This document shows positions 9,358-17,745 of a DNA stretch of 64,000 nucleotides, piece by piece. The stretch is from positions 956,717 to 1,020,716 of the forward strand of contig JAFDXL010000009.1 in NCBI GenBank assembly GCA_018267955.1, given 5' to 3'. The first letter of the stretch is position 1; each line of letters starts with the position of its first letter. Made by a program: the position numbers and the translations under genes. The DNA is from Bacteroidota bacterium. GTDB taxonomy: Bacteria; Bacteroidota; Bacteroidia; Chitinophagales; Chitinophagaceae. The notes beneath the pieces were generated by a model, which made no database searches, was not told the origin of the DNA, and was given only the letters and a program-made list of their open reading frames with translations.

Positions 9358-9750
9358 ATGAAAAATCCATTTCAGACCGGAGATATTAAAACTTTCATAC
9401 ACAAGGTAGCAGATGCTGACGTTGCCCGGTTTGAAAGTGGTGAGGTGCATGCTGTCTACTCTACTTTTGCCTTAACACGCGATGCGGAATGGAGTGGCCG
9501 GCTTTTTGTTTTAGAGATGAAGGAAGAAGGCGAGGAAGGTATTGGCACAGGTATTACGGTTACACACCACTCCCCTGCCCTTTTAGGACAAGAAGTAGTC
9601 TTTACCGCCACACTGGCCGAAGTAAATAAAAACGAGGTTGTGGTGGATTATACCGCCCATGTAGGCGACCGCCTGGTAGGCAGTGGCAAAACCTGGCAAA
9701 AAATACTGAAGAAAGAAAAGATCAATAAGCTGTTTGAATCACTTAAGTGA
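9358..9750 (+). CDS. FlK-like acyl-CoA thioesterase (hotdog fold)
   Basis: A 130-residue hotdog-fold protein of the predicted thioesterase group COG5496, related to fluoroacetyl-CoA thioesterase FlK. The segment GTGITVTHHSPALLGQEV aligns with the conserved GTAICVTHTA region of FlK that contains the catalytic His. An upstream DAEWSGR segment may hold the Glu. The closing GSGKTWQKILKKEKIN matches the last strand. An in-frame extension exists upstream to 9046, but that region overlaps the HYC_CC_PP gene, and the ATG at 9358 fits the family start. The stop codon directly abuts the stop of the convergent SGNH gene. Substrate unknown. Confidence 0.8.
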   Translation: MKNPFQTGDIKTFIHKVADADVARFESGEVHAVYSTFALTRDAEWSGRLFVLEMKEEGEEGIGTGITVTHHSPALLGQEVVFTATLAEVNKNEVVVDYTAHVGDRLVGSGKTWQKILKKEKINKLFESLK

Positions 9751-10356
9751 TCAGTGTTTCAAAACTTTCACCACTTCAGCCGCCAGCCTTTCCGCCCAGA
9801 TATGATATTCCTTTCCTGAAGGATGCAGTCCATCTTCTGCCAAATACTCGGGACTAGTACCGTTTTTGCGCGTGCTATCCGTAATATAGATATAATGGCA
9901 TTTGTGCGCTTCCGTTATCTCTTTTTCGGCGGCGTTATATGCATCTATTTCTTCTGCTATCTTTTGGCGATCCTTACCTTCGGCAAACGGTGTAACGCCC
10001 CAGTCTGGTGTAGATAATACAAACACATTTTGTGTATGACCATTCGCAAAGCGTATTGCCTGGTCCAGTAGTTGTGCGTACTCCTGCTTATAGTTTTCCA
10101 GGTCGCGCCCGCGGTACTGGTTATTTACACCTATCAGCAGGGTTACAAAAGAAAATGTCTCCCGCAGGTTGCGTTCACGTATTGCAGCGGCCAGTTCATC
10201 GGTCGTCCACCCTGTAGTTGCTATTATCACAGGGTCTGCAACCTGCAAACCCTGTTTTTTTAACAATGCTGTTGTTTGAAATGGAAAGTTTTCGTGCAAA
10301 GGCACCTGCTCGCCTATTGTATAGGAATCGCCAAGCGCAAGATATGTGTAGGTCAT
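9751..10356 (-). CDS. SGNH/GDSL-type hydrolase
   Basis: A 201-residue esterase-like protein without signal peptide, so cytosolic. Block I is ALGDSYT with nucleophile Ser11; block III is LIGVNNQYRG, carrying the conserved Asn; block V is DGLHPS with Asp175 and His178. This is a complete SGNH catalytic set. The family cleaves acyl esters on lipids, thioesters or carbohydrates. The substrate cannot be read here. It is followed within 20 bp upstream by an aldehyde dehydrogenase on the same strand, so the two may be co-transcribed. Confidence 0.88.
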   Translation of the reverse strand: MTYTYLALGDSYTIGEQVPLHENFPFQTTALLKKQGLQVADPVIIATTGWTTDELAAAIRERNLRETFSFVTLLIGVNNQYRGRDLENYKQEYAQLLDQAIRFANGHTQNVFVLSTPDWGVTPFAEGKDRQKIAEEIDAYNAAEKEITEAHKCHYIYITDSTRKNGTSPEYLAEDGLHPSGKEYHIWAERLAAEVVKVLKH

Positions 10357-10373
10357 GCTGTGATCGAAGAAGC

Positions 10374-11747
10374 TTAATTCATAAATACCGTCTTCACATT
10401 TACAAACTCACGGATACCAAATATACTCAATTCCCTTCCATAACCACTTTGTTTCACGCCACCAAAGGGCAGGCGCGGATCTGAATGCACAAATGCATTC
10501 ACAAAGCAATTACCTGCCTGCAATTGAGTCGCCGCGATCTTTTCTGCTTTAGCCCTGTTTTTAGAGAATATTCCCGCGCCCAGGCCATAGATGCTGTCAT
10601 TAGCCAGACGTACAGCGTCTGCCTCATTCTTAGCTTCTATGATGGCTGCTACTGGGCCAAATAGCTCTTCATCATAAGCAGGCATGCCCTTCTTCACATT
10701 AGTCAATACCGTAGGCGGGTAATAAGCACCGTCCCCTTCAGGTATATAACCACCACACAAAAGCTTAGCGCCCATTTCTATACTTTTCTGCACTTGCTGA
10801 TGTAGTGTATCGCGCAGGTCCCTGCGTGCAAGCGGGCCTATTTTATTGCCACGGTCTGTAGGGTCGCCAAACGTTGCTGCCTTCATTTGTTCGGTGAATT
10901 GCGCAATAAACTCTTTTGCTACCGTCTTCTCTACCACAAAACGTTTTGCAGATACACAACTCTGACCACTATTTACCAGCCTGCCGTTTACGCTGGTAGT
11001 CACAGCAAGTTTCATATCTGCATCCTGCAATATGATGTAGGCATCGCTGCCACCTAACTCCAGCACTTGTTTTTTGATATGTTTTGCCGCAGTGGCCGCT
11101 ACCTTACTGCCGGCAACAGTACTACCGGTAAAGGTTACCGCACCGATGGCAGGATGTGCGATCAGTTCTTCCACCCGTGATGAAGGCAATAGCAAGGTTT
11201 GGAATAAGCCTTTAGGCGCTCCGGCAGCTTTTAATACTTTTTCGATCGCAAGCGCGCACCCAGTTATATTAGAAGCATGTTTCAGCAGCATTACATTACC
11301 CGCCATTATAGCCGGTGCCATAGCACGAAACACCTGCCAGTATGGAAAATTCCACGGCATCACCGCCAACACTATACCTAATGGCTGAAACGATATATAA
11401 CTCTTACGCGCGTCTGTTTTAACTACTTCGTCTTTAAGAAATTGTGGTCCTTCCTTAGCATAAAATTCCAGGGTAAAAGCGCATTTCTCTACTTCATTCA
11501 GGCTTTGTTCTATGGGTTTACCCATTTCTTTGGTTGCCAGTAATGCCAGTTTTTGCTTATCTTTTCTTAGCTGGGCAGCTATATTCTTCATCACCACGCC
11601 ACGCTCTTTAAAGCCCATCTCCTTCCACCCTGCAAACGCGCCCTGTGCCTGTTTGATGGCATTAGCCACCTTTTTTTCATCATATATCTCGTATGTTCCT
11701 AAAACCAATCCTGTAGCGGGATCTATCGAAGTAAGTACCTCTGACAT
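10374..11747 (-). CDS. aldehyde dehydrogenase, succinate-semialdehyde dehydrogenase type
   Basis: About 457 residues from the ATG at 11747; an ATG seven codons upstream is in frame but lies closer to the -7 box. NAD(P)-dependent oxidation of an aldehyde is supported by Asn133 in VMPWNFPYW, the cofactor motif GAVTFTGSTVAG, the general base Glu230 in LELGG and the nucleophile Cys264 in NSGQSCVSAKR. The absence of extra domains and the overall wording of the motifs resemble GabD/Sad-type succinate-semialdehyde dehydrogenases. Exact substrate is uncertain. It is upstream of the SGNH hydrolase on the same strand. Confidence 0.88.
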   Translation of the reverse strand: MSEVLTSIDPATGLVLGTYEIYDEKKVANAIKQAQGAFAGWKEMGFKERGVVMKNIAAQLRKDKQKLALLATKEMGKPIEQSLNEVEKCAFTLEFYAKEGPQFLKDEVVKTDARKSYISFQPLGIVLAVMPWNFPYWQVFRAMAPAIMAGNVMLLKHASNITGCALAIEKVLKAAGAPKGLFQTLLLPSSRVEELIAHPAIGAVTFTGSTVAGSKVAATAAKHIKKQVLELGGSDAYIILQDADMKLAVTTSVNGRLVNSGQSCVSAKRFVVEKTVAKEFIAQFTEQMKAATFGDPTDRGNKIGPLARRDLRDTLHQQVQKSIEMGAKLLCGGYIPEGDGAYYPPTVLTNVKKGMPAYDEELFGPVAAIIEAKNEADAVRLANDSIYGLGAGIFSKNRAKAEKIAATQLQAGNCFVNAFVHSDPRLPFGGVKQSGYGRELSIFGIREFVNVKTVFMN

Positions 11748-11765
11748 GAAATAAAGTTTAGGACC

Positions 11766-11773
11766 CAAAATTA
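11766..11773 (-). promoter_or_regulatory. candidate -7 box for the aldehyde dehydrogenase gene
   Basis: TAATTTTG on the minus strand fits TAnnTTTG and lies 18 bp before the chosen start codon. This also supports the ATG at 11747 over the one at 11768, which would overlap the box. Confidence 0.4.
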
Positions 11774-11801
11774 AAGAACCTGAATGGTCGAAAGGTTTAC
11801 T

Positions 11802-11809
11802 TATTTTTG
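11802..11809 (+). promoter_or_regulatory. candidate -7 box for the phosphohexomutase gene
   Basis: TATTTTTG fits TAnnTTTG and lies 32 bp before the phosphohexomutase ATG. Together with the box at 11766-11773 it forms a divergent promoter region. Confidence 0.4.
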
Positions 11810-11841
11810 ATGGCGCTATAAATTAACACATCGTTTTTAAT

Positions 11842-13248
11842 ATGATAATTGATAAGATAAAATTCGGCACAGATGGCTGGCGTGCGATCATCGCACAAGA
11901 CTTCACTGTTTACAATGTGGCAAGGGTTACTAAGGGGCTTGCAGACTGGTTGCTGAATGATCATGAAAAACCAACGGTACTGTTAGGGCATGATTGTCGT
12001 TTTGGCGGCCCATTGTTTACAGAGACTGTTGCCAAAGTTTTATGTGGCAATGGCATAAACGTAGTGATGGCGAAAGGTTTTGTAAGCACACCTATGATAT
12101 CTTTTGGTGTATTGCAGGTGCAGGCACAGCAAGGCGTTATCATCACCGCATCACACAACCCACCTACTTATAATGGTTATAAGTTGAAAGGCGCACACGG
12201 TGGCCCTTCTAATCCTGCAGATATTGCTGCGGTAGAAGCTTTGATACCGGACACAGTAGATATACCTAAGCAGGGATTGAAATACTGGGAAGATAATGGC
12301 ATGTTGCGTTATATCAACCTGGAGGATATGTATGTAGCGTACCTCGAAGAGAAATTTGATATCGCTGCATTAAATAAATCTCCCTTCAAGCTGGCTTATG
12401 ATGCGATGTATGGCGCTGGCCAGAATGTAATACGCAGGCTGTTCCCTTCTGCGGTACTGCTGCATTGCGATGACAACCCTGGCTTCCACGGACAGGCGCC
12501 GGAACCACTGGATAAAAACCTGAAAGAGCTGGCTAAAACGGTAGCTACTACTCCGGAGATAAAGATAGGCCTGGCAACAGATGGTGATGCAGACCGTATT
12601 GGCTTGTACGATGAAGATGGCAATTTCGTAGATGCGCACCACATCATCCTGCTGCTGATACACTACCTGTATAAATATAAAGGCATGAGAGGCAAGGTGG
12701 CGGTTGCATTCTCTGTTACCGACCGTGTAAAACGTATGTGCGAAGCCTATGGATTACCAATAGAAGTAACGCCTATTGGCTTTAAATACATCAGCGAACT
12801 GATGACCAAAGAAGATATACTGGTAGGTGGTGAAGAAAGTGGTGGCATAGCTGTAAAGGGGCATATTCCTGAACGTGATGGCATCTACGACGGATTAGCC
12901 CTGTATGAATTTATGACCACTACCGGCAAAACGCTGAAAGAACTCTGTGAAGAAGTGTATGATGTAGTTGGCCGCTTCGTTTACGAGCGTAACGACCTGA
13001 CGCTGGAAAACGAGAAAAAAGAAGCAATTATAGAAAAAGCTGCTGCCAACGGCTATGGTAAATTCGGCAAATACGGCTTCAACCGTATCGAAACCATCGA
13101 CGGCATCAAATACCACCTCGATAACGGCGGCTGGATCATGCTGCGTGCATCGGGTACGGAACCTTTGCTGCGTGTATACGCCGAGGGCAATGGCAAGGAA
13201 GAAACCCTGGATATACTCGAAGATGTAAAAACTACAATACTCGCATAA
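11842..13248 (+). CDS. phosphoglucomutase/phosphomannomutase family protein
   Basis: A 468-residue alpha-D-phosphohexomutase that moves phosphate between C1 and C6 of hexose phosphates. The N-terminal FGTDGWRA motif, the phosphoserine loop ITASHNPPTYNGYK with Ser104, the metal loop DGDADRIG (Asp247, 249, 251), the sugar-binding GGEESGG and the C-terminal phosphate loop RASGTEPLLRVY are all present in order. Length matches the family. The protein lacks features that separate glucose from mannose or glucosamine specificity, so a symbol is not given. Divergent from the aldehyde dehydrogenase. Confidence 0.93.
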   Translation: MIIDKIKFGTDGWRAIIAQDFTVYNVARVTKGLADWLLNDHEKPTVLLGHDCRFGGPLFTETVAKVLCGNGINVVMAKGFVSTPMISFGVLQVQAQQGVIITASHNPPTYNGYKLKGAHGGPSNPADIAAVEALIPDTVDIPKQGLKYWEDNGMLRYINLEDMYVAYLEEKFDIAALNKSPFKLAYDAMYGAGQNVIRRLFPSAVLLHCDDNPGFHGQAPEPLDKNLKELAKTVATTPEIKIGLATDGDADRIGLYDEDGNFVDAHHIILLLIHYLYKYKGMRGKVAVAFSVTDRVKRMCEAYGLPIEVTPIGFKYISELMTKEDILVGGEESGGIAVKGHIPERDGIYDGLALYEFMTTTGKTLKELCEEVYDVVGRFVYERNDLTLENEKKEAIIEKAAANGYGKFGKYGFNRIETIDGIKYHLDNGGWIMLRASGTEPLLRVYAEGNGKEETLDILEDVKTTILA

Positions 13249-13252
13249 ATGA

Positions 13253-13285
13253 AAAAGGGCTGAACGATGTTCAGCCCTTTTCTCT
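13253..13285 (+). terminator. terminator after the phosphohexomutase gene
   Basis: A 13-bp stem (AAAAGGGCTGAAC with GTTCAGCCCTTTT) with a GAT loop, T-rich on the plus side and A-rich on the other. It can also serve the convergent T9SS gene that ends at 13300. Confidence 0.85.
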
Positions 13286-13299
13286 TGTTTGGTCCTGCT

Positions 13300-16161
13300 T
13301 TATCGTTGTACAACGATCTTTAAAATTTTGCTGTCAATATTATCCATCATCAGCATATAAGTACCCGAAGGCAGTTCGCCAACATTTACCGTGCATTTGT
13401 TTGCTCCTTGTATTGCACTGTATTCATTATTGACAACTACTTTCCCTGTCATATCAACAAGTTTAATAGTAGCATTTACATCAGCACTGCTGTTAAAATT
13501 AACATACAGCACATCACGGGCGGGGTTTGGATATACTTCAAACGCGGTTGCAGATACCCTGGTAGCCACACCTCCTTCTTCTCCATCACCACCGTTTGAC
13601 ATCTTGTAGATACTGGAACCATCGTAGATGAAGTTAACTACAGACGGAGCGAGGATATTACTCTTTTGATTGGATTTACTGGCATACGCCATCTTATATG
13701 AATAAGTCACAGGCAGCAATTCTTTTGATACCTGCCCGCTGGCATCCGTAACGCCAAACGCATTCCATCCACCTGCATAATAGGTACCTACTCCACCGGA
13801 AATTGGATTGCTGGAAGGATCTTTCAGAGTGAGCGTAACCACAACTGTATGGTAACTCACCAATGGATTGGTTGCTACATTCTGATTGGATATCTGCTGG
13901 CTTGCGCCTCCGTATCCCAGTTTAAAGGAATAGCTAAGCGGTAATAGCTCCATTGTTTCGGTTCCACTGGTGGTAGCACCCGATCCAAATGTATGCCAGC
14001 CTCCGGCATAATACATCAGGCTATTGCCTTCCAGGCTATGTCCGCAGCTAGCATCCTTTAGCTCCATAGTCACTAAGATTGTCTGGAAGGTTACCAGCGG
14101 GTTTGTACCTACATTTTGATTGGATATCTGCTGGCTTCCACCACCGTAACCCATCTTGAAGGAATAGCTAAGTGGTAATAGCTCCATTGTTTCTGTTCCG
14201 CCGGTAGTAGTGCCGGAACCAAATGTATGCCAGCCGCCGGCATAGTACATCAGGTTATCACCCTCTAAACTATGACCGCCGCTTGCATCTTTCAGTTCCA
14301 TAGTAACTACAGTTGTCTGGAAGGTTACCAATGGATTTATGCCTATATTCTGGTTAGATATCTGCTGGCTTCCACCACCGTAACCCATCTTGAAAGAATA
14401 ACTGCCGGGTAATAGTTCCATTGTTTCTGTTCCACCGGTGGTAACCCCCGATCCAAATATATGCCATCCGCCGGCATAGTACATCAGGTTATCGCCCTCT
14501 AAACTATGGCCGCCACTTGCATCTTTCAGTTCCATAGTTACAACTTTTGTCTGGAAGGTTACGATCGGATTAACTGAAAAATTAATTCCGTTCATTTGCT
14601 GCGAGCCACTGTTATAAGTCATCCTTAAGGAGCTTGGGTTCTTACCTAATACAAGCAGGTTACCGTTTGCACCCGTAGTACCATAGTTAGACCAACCGCC
14701 CTGGTAACCATCAACAACGCCGCCGCTTAATGGTGCGTTTGCCGCATTGACCAGCCTTACAATACCAGGTGTCAATGTCAATGAGCAACCGGAGATGGTA
14801 ATGGCGGTATAGTTATAACCTGCAGGGCCACGGAAATTAAAGTTTACTGTACCGGGTAACAATTCCATACTTGGTTTATTGAAATAACGGCTATCGCCTG
14901 AACCACCGTAAGCTATGTCGTATGGCCAGTTAAGGGTTACCTTGGTTGTTTGCCAAATCAGCGTGGTGTCTGCATTAGGTAACACTACGCTCGATTTCAC
15001 CTGCGTAGTAGAATTGATCCCCATTTCAAAAGAATAAGTGCCGGGGAAAAACTCTGCGGAAGTCTGACCATTAGCATCTGTATTGTTAGGTGCAGGGAAG
15101 AAATAGGTGCTATAGCTGCTGCCTGCACCATATCTCGCCGTGCCACCTGCCAAAGGATCGCCACTACAGGTTTGAATTTTAAGCGTTAATCGATTGGTCT
15201 TGAAGTTGAACACATTGTTTGCAGTTACATTTTGTGTAAGTACGGAAGTAGTATTGTTGAATTTCATTTCATAAGACATTGTTGCCGGTGCATTGCTGCG
15301 CACATCAAATAGTACGCCGTTAACATCTGTAGCGCCGCTTACAAACCAGCCCGAATAGGAAGCTCCATTACCACCGCGTGCAGTACCCCCTTGCAGCGGG
15401 TTATTATTATGATCTTTCAATACAAGGATATTCACTGTCAGGTTTTGGCTACACCCGCTTATAGTCAGGTTAGTCTTATAGCCACCGGGGAATGTAAACT
15501 CATAAGTGCCTGGAAACAAATAGACGGTGCCATTTGCATAGTATGAATACGGTCCGGATTTGTAGGTTTTGGAGCCTGCATTACCCAGCACAAGAGTTGT
15601 TGGTGTAAAGGTTACTAATGAAGTGGCGCCTGCCGTTTGCCCGTCCCCACCAACAACTACACCCGTTTGCGTAGCCTGGGTTCCGGCATAGATGGCGGTA
15701 AAATCACAAGTGCCGGGAAACAACTGATCCATAGTTTCTCCCGATGCATTGGTGCTGCCACCTACCCAGTACTGATAGGAAGAAGAAGCAGGCTGATACT
15801 TTACAGTGGCACCGCTAATATTGGTACCTGAACAAGAAGCCACTTTTGCGGTTACTGCAGTAGTGTAAAAGCGTAATGTATCGTTACCACTTACGGTTGC
15901 TGAGATCATTTTTTCTGTTCCCCGATAGCTTACTTTAAAATTGTAAGTACCATTAGCAATAGCCTGGGTAACATAGCCGCTGGCATCGGTGCTACCCATA
16001 CTATATCCATATGTTGCGTAATAGGTCGCAGCAACCCCGGAAAGCGGGCTGCCGTCACTTTTCATCACGCAAATCGTTACATTAGCTGCGTGTGACACAG
16101 CATAGATAATTAATAGTGCCAGGACTAATACTAGCCGGAGTTTTAGTATAGAGGATTTCAT
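13300..16161 (-). CDS. large repetitive secreted protein with T9SS C-terminal sorting domain
   Basis: A 953-residue exported protein: a signal peptide (LALLIIYAVSHAA), then about ten related beta-rich modules of roughly 70-80 residues, then a type A sorting domain. The sorting domain starts at EVYPNPARDVLYVNF and ends in SGTYMLMMDN and KILKIVVQR, the usual signal for type IX secretion to the surface. The modules share the pattern V-x-L-K-D/S, G-G, YY/YA-G-G-W, DA-G, LLPG-x-Y-x-F-K and resemble prealbumin-like or carboxypeptidase regulatory beta folds. Three modules are nearly identical at DNA level. No catalytic domain is seen; adhesion or a matrix role is a guess. A long AT-rich leader precedes it. 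Confidence 0.85.
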   Translation of the reverse strand: MKSSILKLRLVLVLALLIIYAVSHAANVTICVMKSDGSPLSGVAATYYATYGYSMGSTDASGYVTQAIANGTYNFKVSYRGTEKMISATVSGNDTLRFYTTAVTAKVASCSGTNISGATVKYQPASSSYQYWVGGSTNASGETMDQLFPGTCDFTAIYAGTQATQTGVVVGGDGQTAGATSLVTFTPTTLVLGNAGSKTYKSGPYSYYANGTVYLFPGTYEFTFPGGYKTNLTISGCSQNLTVNILVLKDHNNNPLQGGTARGGNGASYSGWFVSGATDVNGVLFDVRSNAPATMSYEMKFNNTTSVLTQNVTANNVFNFKTNRLTLKIQTCSGDPLAGGTARYGAGSSYSTYFFPAPNNTDANGQTSAEFFPGTYSFEMGINSTTQVKSSVVLPNADTTLIWQTTKVTLNWPYDIAYGGSGDSRYFNKPSMELLPGTVNFNFRGPAGYNYTAITISGCSLTLTPGIVRLVNAANAPLSGGVVDGYQGGWSNYGTTGANGNLLVLGKNPSSLRMTYNSGSQQMNGINFSVNPIVTFQTKVVTMELKDASGGHSLEGDNLMYYAGGWHIFGSGVTTGGTETMELLPGSYSFKMGYGGGSQQISNQNIGINPLVTFQTTVVTMELKDASGGHSLEGDNLMYYAGGWHTFGSGTTTGGTETMELLPLSYSFKMGYGGGSQQISNQNVGTNPLVTFQTILVTMELKDASCGHSLEGNSLMYYAGGWHTFGSGATTSGTETMELLPLSYSFKLGYGGASQQISNQNVATNPLVSYHTVVVTLTLKDPSSNPISGGVGTYYAGGWNAFGVTDASGQVSKELLPVTYSYKMAYASKSNQKSNILAPSVVNFIYDGSSIYKMSNGGDGEEGGVATRVSATAFEVYPNPARDVLYVNFNSSADVNATIKLVDMTGKVVVNNEYSAIQGANKCTVNVGELPSGTYMLMMDNIDSKILKIVVQR
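13857..14558 (-). repeat. three tandem 234-bp (78-codon) repeats inside the T9SS gene
   Basis: Unit boundaries at 13857, 14091, 14325 and 14559 are each exactly 234 bp apart. The central units differ at few positions and encode MELKDASGGHSLEG, YYAGGWH, TETMELLP and QQISNQN in the same order. Flanking units at 13.6 and 14.6 kb are diverged. The pattern points to recent tandem duplication. Confidence 0.9.
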
Positions 16162-16530
16162 AAAATGGATTTAGCACTAAAAATATGCTCGCACCTTCCC
16201 GTTTATCAAACGAGTTATGAACATCCTATCCCGAAAATGTATATATATGAAAAAATTTAATTAAATTTGATCTGGTTGCAAATACTTAATAATACTTCTG
16301 TTATACATTGAATATAAATACATTAAATAATAATTAATATTATTTGCGCAGCTATTATGTTTTAGTGTAATACTGAAAAATCAACGAACAAATCACAAAT
16401 AGATAATTAATAATATGAAAAGAATATTAAATTATTAAATTTAATAAATATAGATGTATTTTATCCACATTTTCGTAATGTATAATAGAATAACATATTT
16501 ATTGGTTTTAACCATAAGTTTAGTCAACAA
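16162..16530. other. AT-rich intergenic region upstream of the T9SS gene
   Basis: About 370 bp with no open frame of note. It is very AT-rich with many ATTAAT and TAATAA runs. It must contain the promoter of the T9SS gene, but I could not single out one TAnnTTTG box with confidence. Confidence 0.5.
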
Positions 16531-16560
16531 AAAACCGGTGCGCTCAAGCGACACCGGTTA
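16531..16560 (-). terminator. terminator after msrA
   Basis: On the minus strand AACCGGTG and its complement pair, with an inner CGCT/AGCG stem, followed by TTTTTTG. It lies 27 bp after the msrA stop. Confidence 0.8.
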
Positions 16561-16586
16561 TTATCCTCTGGGAATGCCTGCCTCGG

Positions 16587-17258
16587 CTATTTTAATTTAT
16601 CCTTAAATACCTTTTTGAACTTGTCCATTTTGGGTTTTACCACAAACTGGCAATACCCCTGGTTGGGATTATCGTTATAATAGTTCTGGTGGTAATCTTC
16701 CGCCTTATAAAAGGTAGTATAAGGACTGATCTCGGTAACTATCGGGGAATTAAAGGCATGCTCTTCATCCAGTTTACGCTTGTATTCCTCTGCTTTATGC
16801 TTTTGCTCTTCATTATGGTAGAAGATGGCGCTGCGATATTGTGTGCCCACATCATTTCCCTGCCTGTTTAGCTGCGTAGGGTCATGAGCTATCCAAAACG
16901 CTGCCAGCAACTCGTCATAGCTAATAACCGAAGGATCATAATAAATATTACATGCCTCTGCATGGCCGGTTTCACCGGTGCATACCTGCTTATAGGTAGG
17001 GTTAGGTGTATGCCCGCCAATATAGCCCGATTCTACCTTTTCTACCCCTTTCAGCTGCTGGTATTGTGCCTCTACGCACCAGAAACATCCGGCTGCAAAG
17101 GTTGCTACCTCTATTTTGTGTCCTTCTTTTGATTGTGCCTGTGTATTATTCATCTCTTTAAATGTTTTCGATTGCTCGTATTTATTGCTGCTTTGTGCGC
17201 ACGCTGTAAGGTTTGTAAACAGCAATATAGCCAAACTTGTTTTCAACAATTGTACCAT
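16587..17258 (-). CDS. msrA: peptide methionine (S)-S-oxide reductase MsrA, lipoprotein form
   Basis: A 223-residue MsrA. The catalytic motif GCFWCVE (Cys58, Cys61) and the family blocks SGYIGG, TGHAE, DPTQLNRQGNDVGTQYRS and YHQNYY are all present. The N-terminus has a lipobox (FTNLTAC, Cys20), so this copy is exported and membrane-anchored and repairs oxidised methionine in envelope proteins. A resolving cysteine may be provided by GYCQF near the C-terminus. It is monocistronic with its own terminator, and stands directly upstream (in reverse) of tRNA-Ser. Confidence 0.95.
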   Translation of the reverse strand: MVQLLKTSLAILLFTNLTACAQSSNKYEQSKTFKEMNNTQAQSKEGHKIEVATFAAGCFWCVEAQYQQLKGVEKVESGYIGGHTPNPTYKQVCTGETGHAEACNIYYDPSVISYDELLAAFWIAHDPTQLNRQGNDVGTQYRSAIFYHNEEQKHKAEEYKRKLDEEHAFNSPIVTEISPYTTFYKAEDYHQNYYNDNPNQGYCQFVVKPKMDKFKKVFKDKLK

Positions 17259-17377
17259 GCTTTTGATTTTGATACTGCAAGTACGTATAAAGCGGCTTCA
17301 AGGTTTGTATTATAGCCGACAAAGCGCCCTGATTTAACATGGCGTTATAAAATATGTGGGCTGTTTTCGAAAAAGAT

Positions 17378-17407
17378 TTTGAAAATACCGGCGGTTATAT
17401 AATTTTG
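17378..17407 (+). promoter_or_regulatory. promoter of tRNA-Ser
   Basis: TTTG (17378-17381) and TAATTTTG (17400-17407) fit the Bacteroidota -33 and -7 elements with an 18-bp spacer. The tRNA begins 6 bp after the -7 box. Confidence 0.7.
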
Positions 17408-17412
17408 CGCCC

Positions 17413-17500
<88 letters not shown>

Positions 17501-17520
17501 AATAACCTTCAACGGAGATT

Positions 17521-17557
17521 AAACGCCCACAAATCATTGATTTTTGGGCGTTTTTTT
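17521..17557 (+). terminator. terminator after tRNA-Ser
   Basis: A 9-bp stem (AAACGCCCA with TGGGCGTTT) with an inner AAATCA/TGATTT stem, followed by a T run. It ends the tRNA-Ser transcript. Confidence 0.85.
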
Positions 17558-17595
17558 CATTTATAGTCCCTCAAAACTTTCATTTCTTCTCAAAT

Positions 17596-17647
17596 ATTCA
17601 GTGAGTTATTCAGTGAGTTGATTCGTTTTAAAAATTTACTCACTGGA
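17596..17647 (+). repeat. tandem 12-bp direct repeat with inverted third copy, possible recombinase arm sites
   Basis: ATTCAGTGAGTT occurs twice in perfect tandem (17596-17607 and 17608-17619). An inverted partial copy, ACTCACTG, follows at 17638-17645. The cluster lies between the tRNA-Ser terminator and the integrase gene. This is where arm-type binding sites of tyrosine recombinases are often found. Confidence 0.5.
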
Positions 17648-17745
17648 ATCTTTACAACAAATTGAATATCAACATGTTCAACCTTTGAACATCTTGTCTT
17701 TAAGTAACTACAATAAGATTTTTGTAACCAAATAAATGTAGTTAT

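Noticed and set aside
10374-10484. Plus-strand ORFs inside the aldehyde dehydrogenase and SGNH genes
   Set aside because: They are antisense shadows of well-supported genes.
17596-17647. Short repeats as a CRISPR array
   Set aside because: There are only two 12-bp direct copies in contact, with no spacers and no cas genes nearby.
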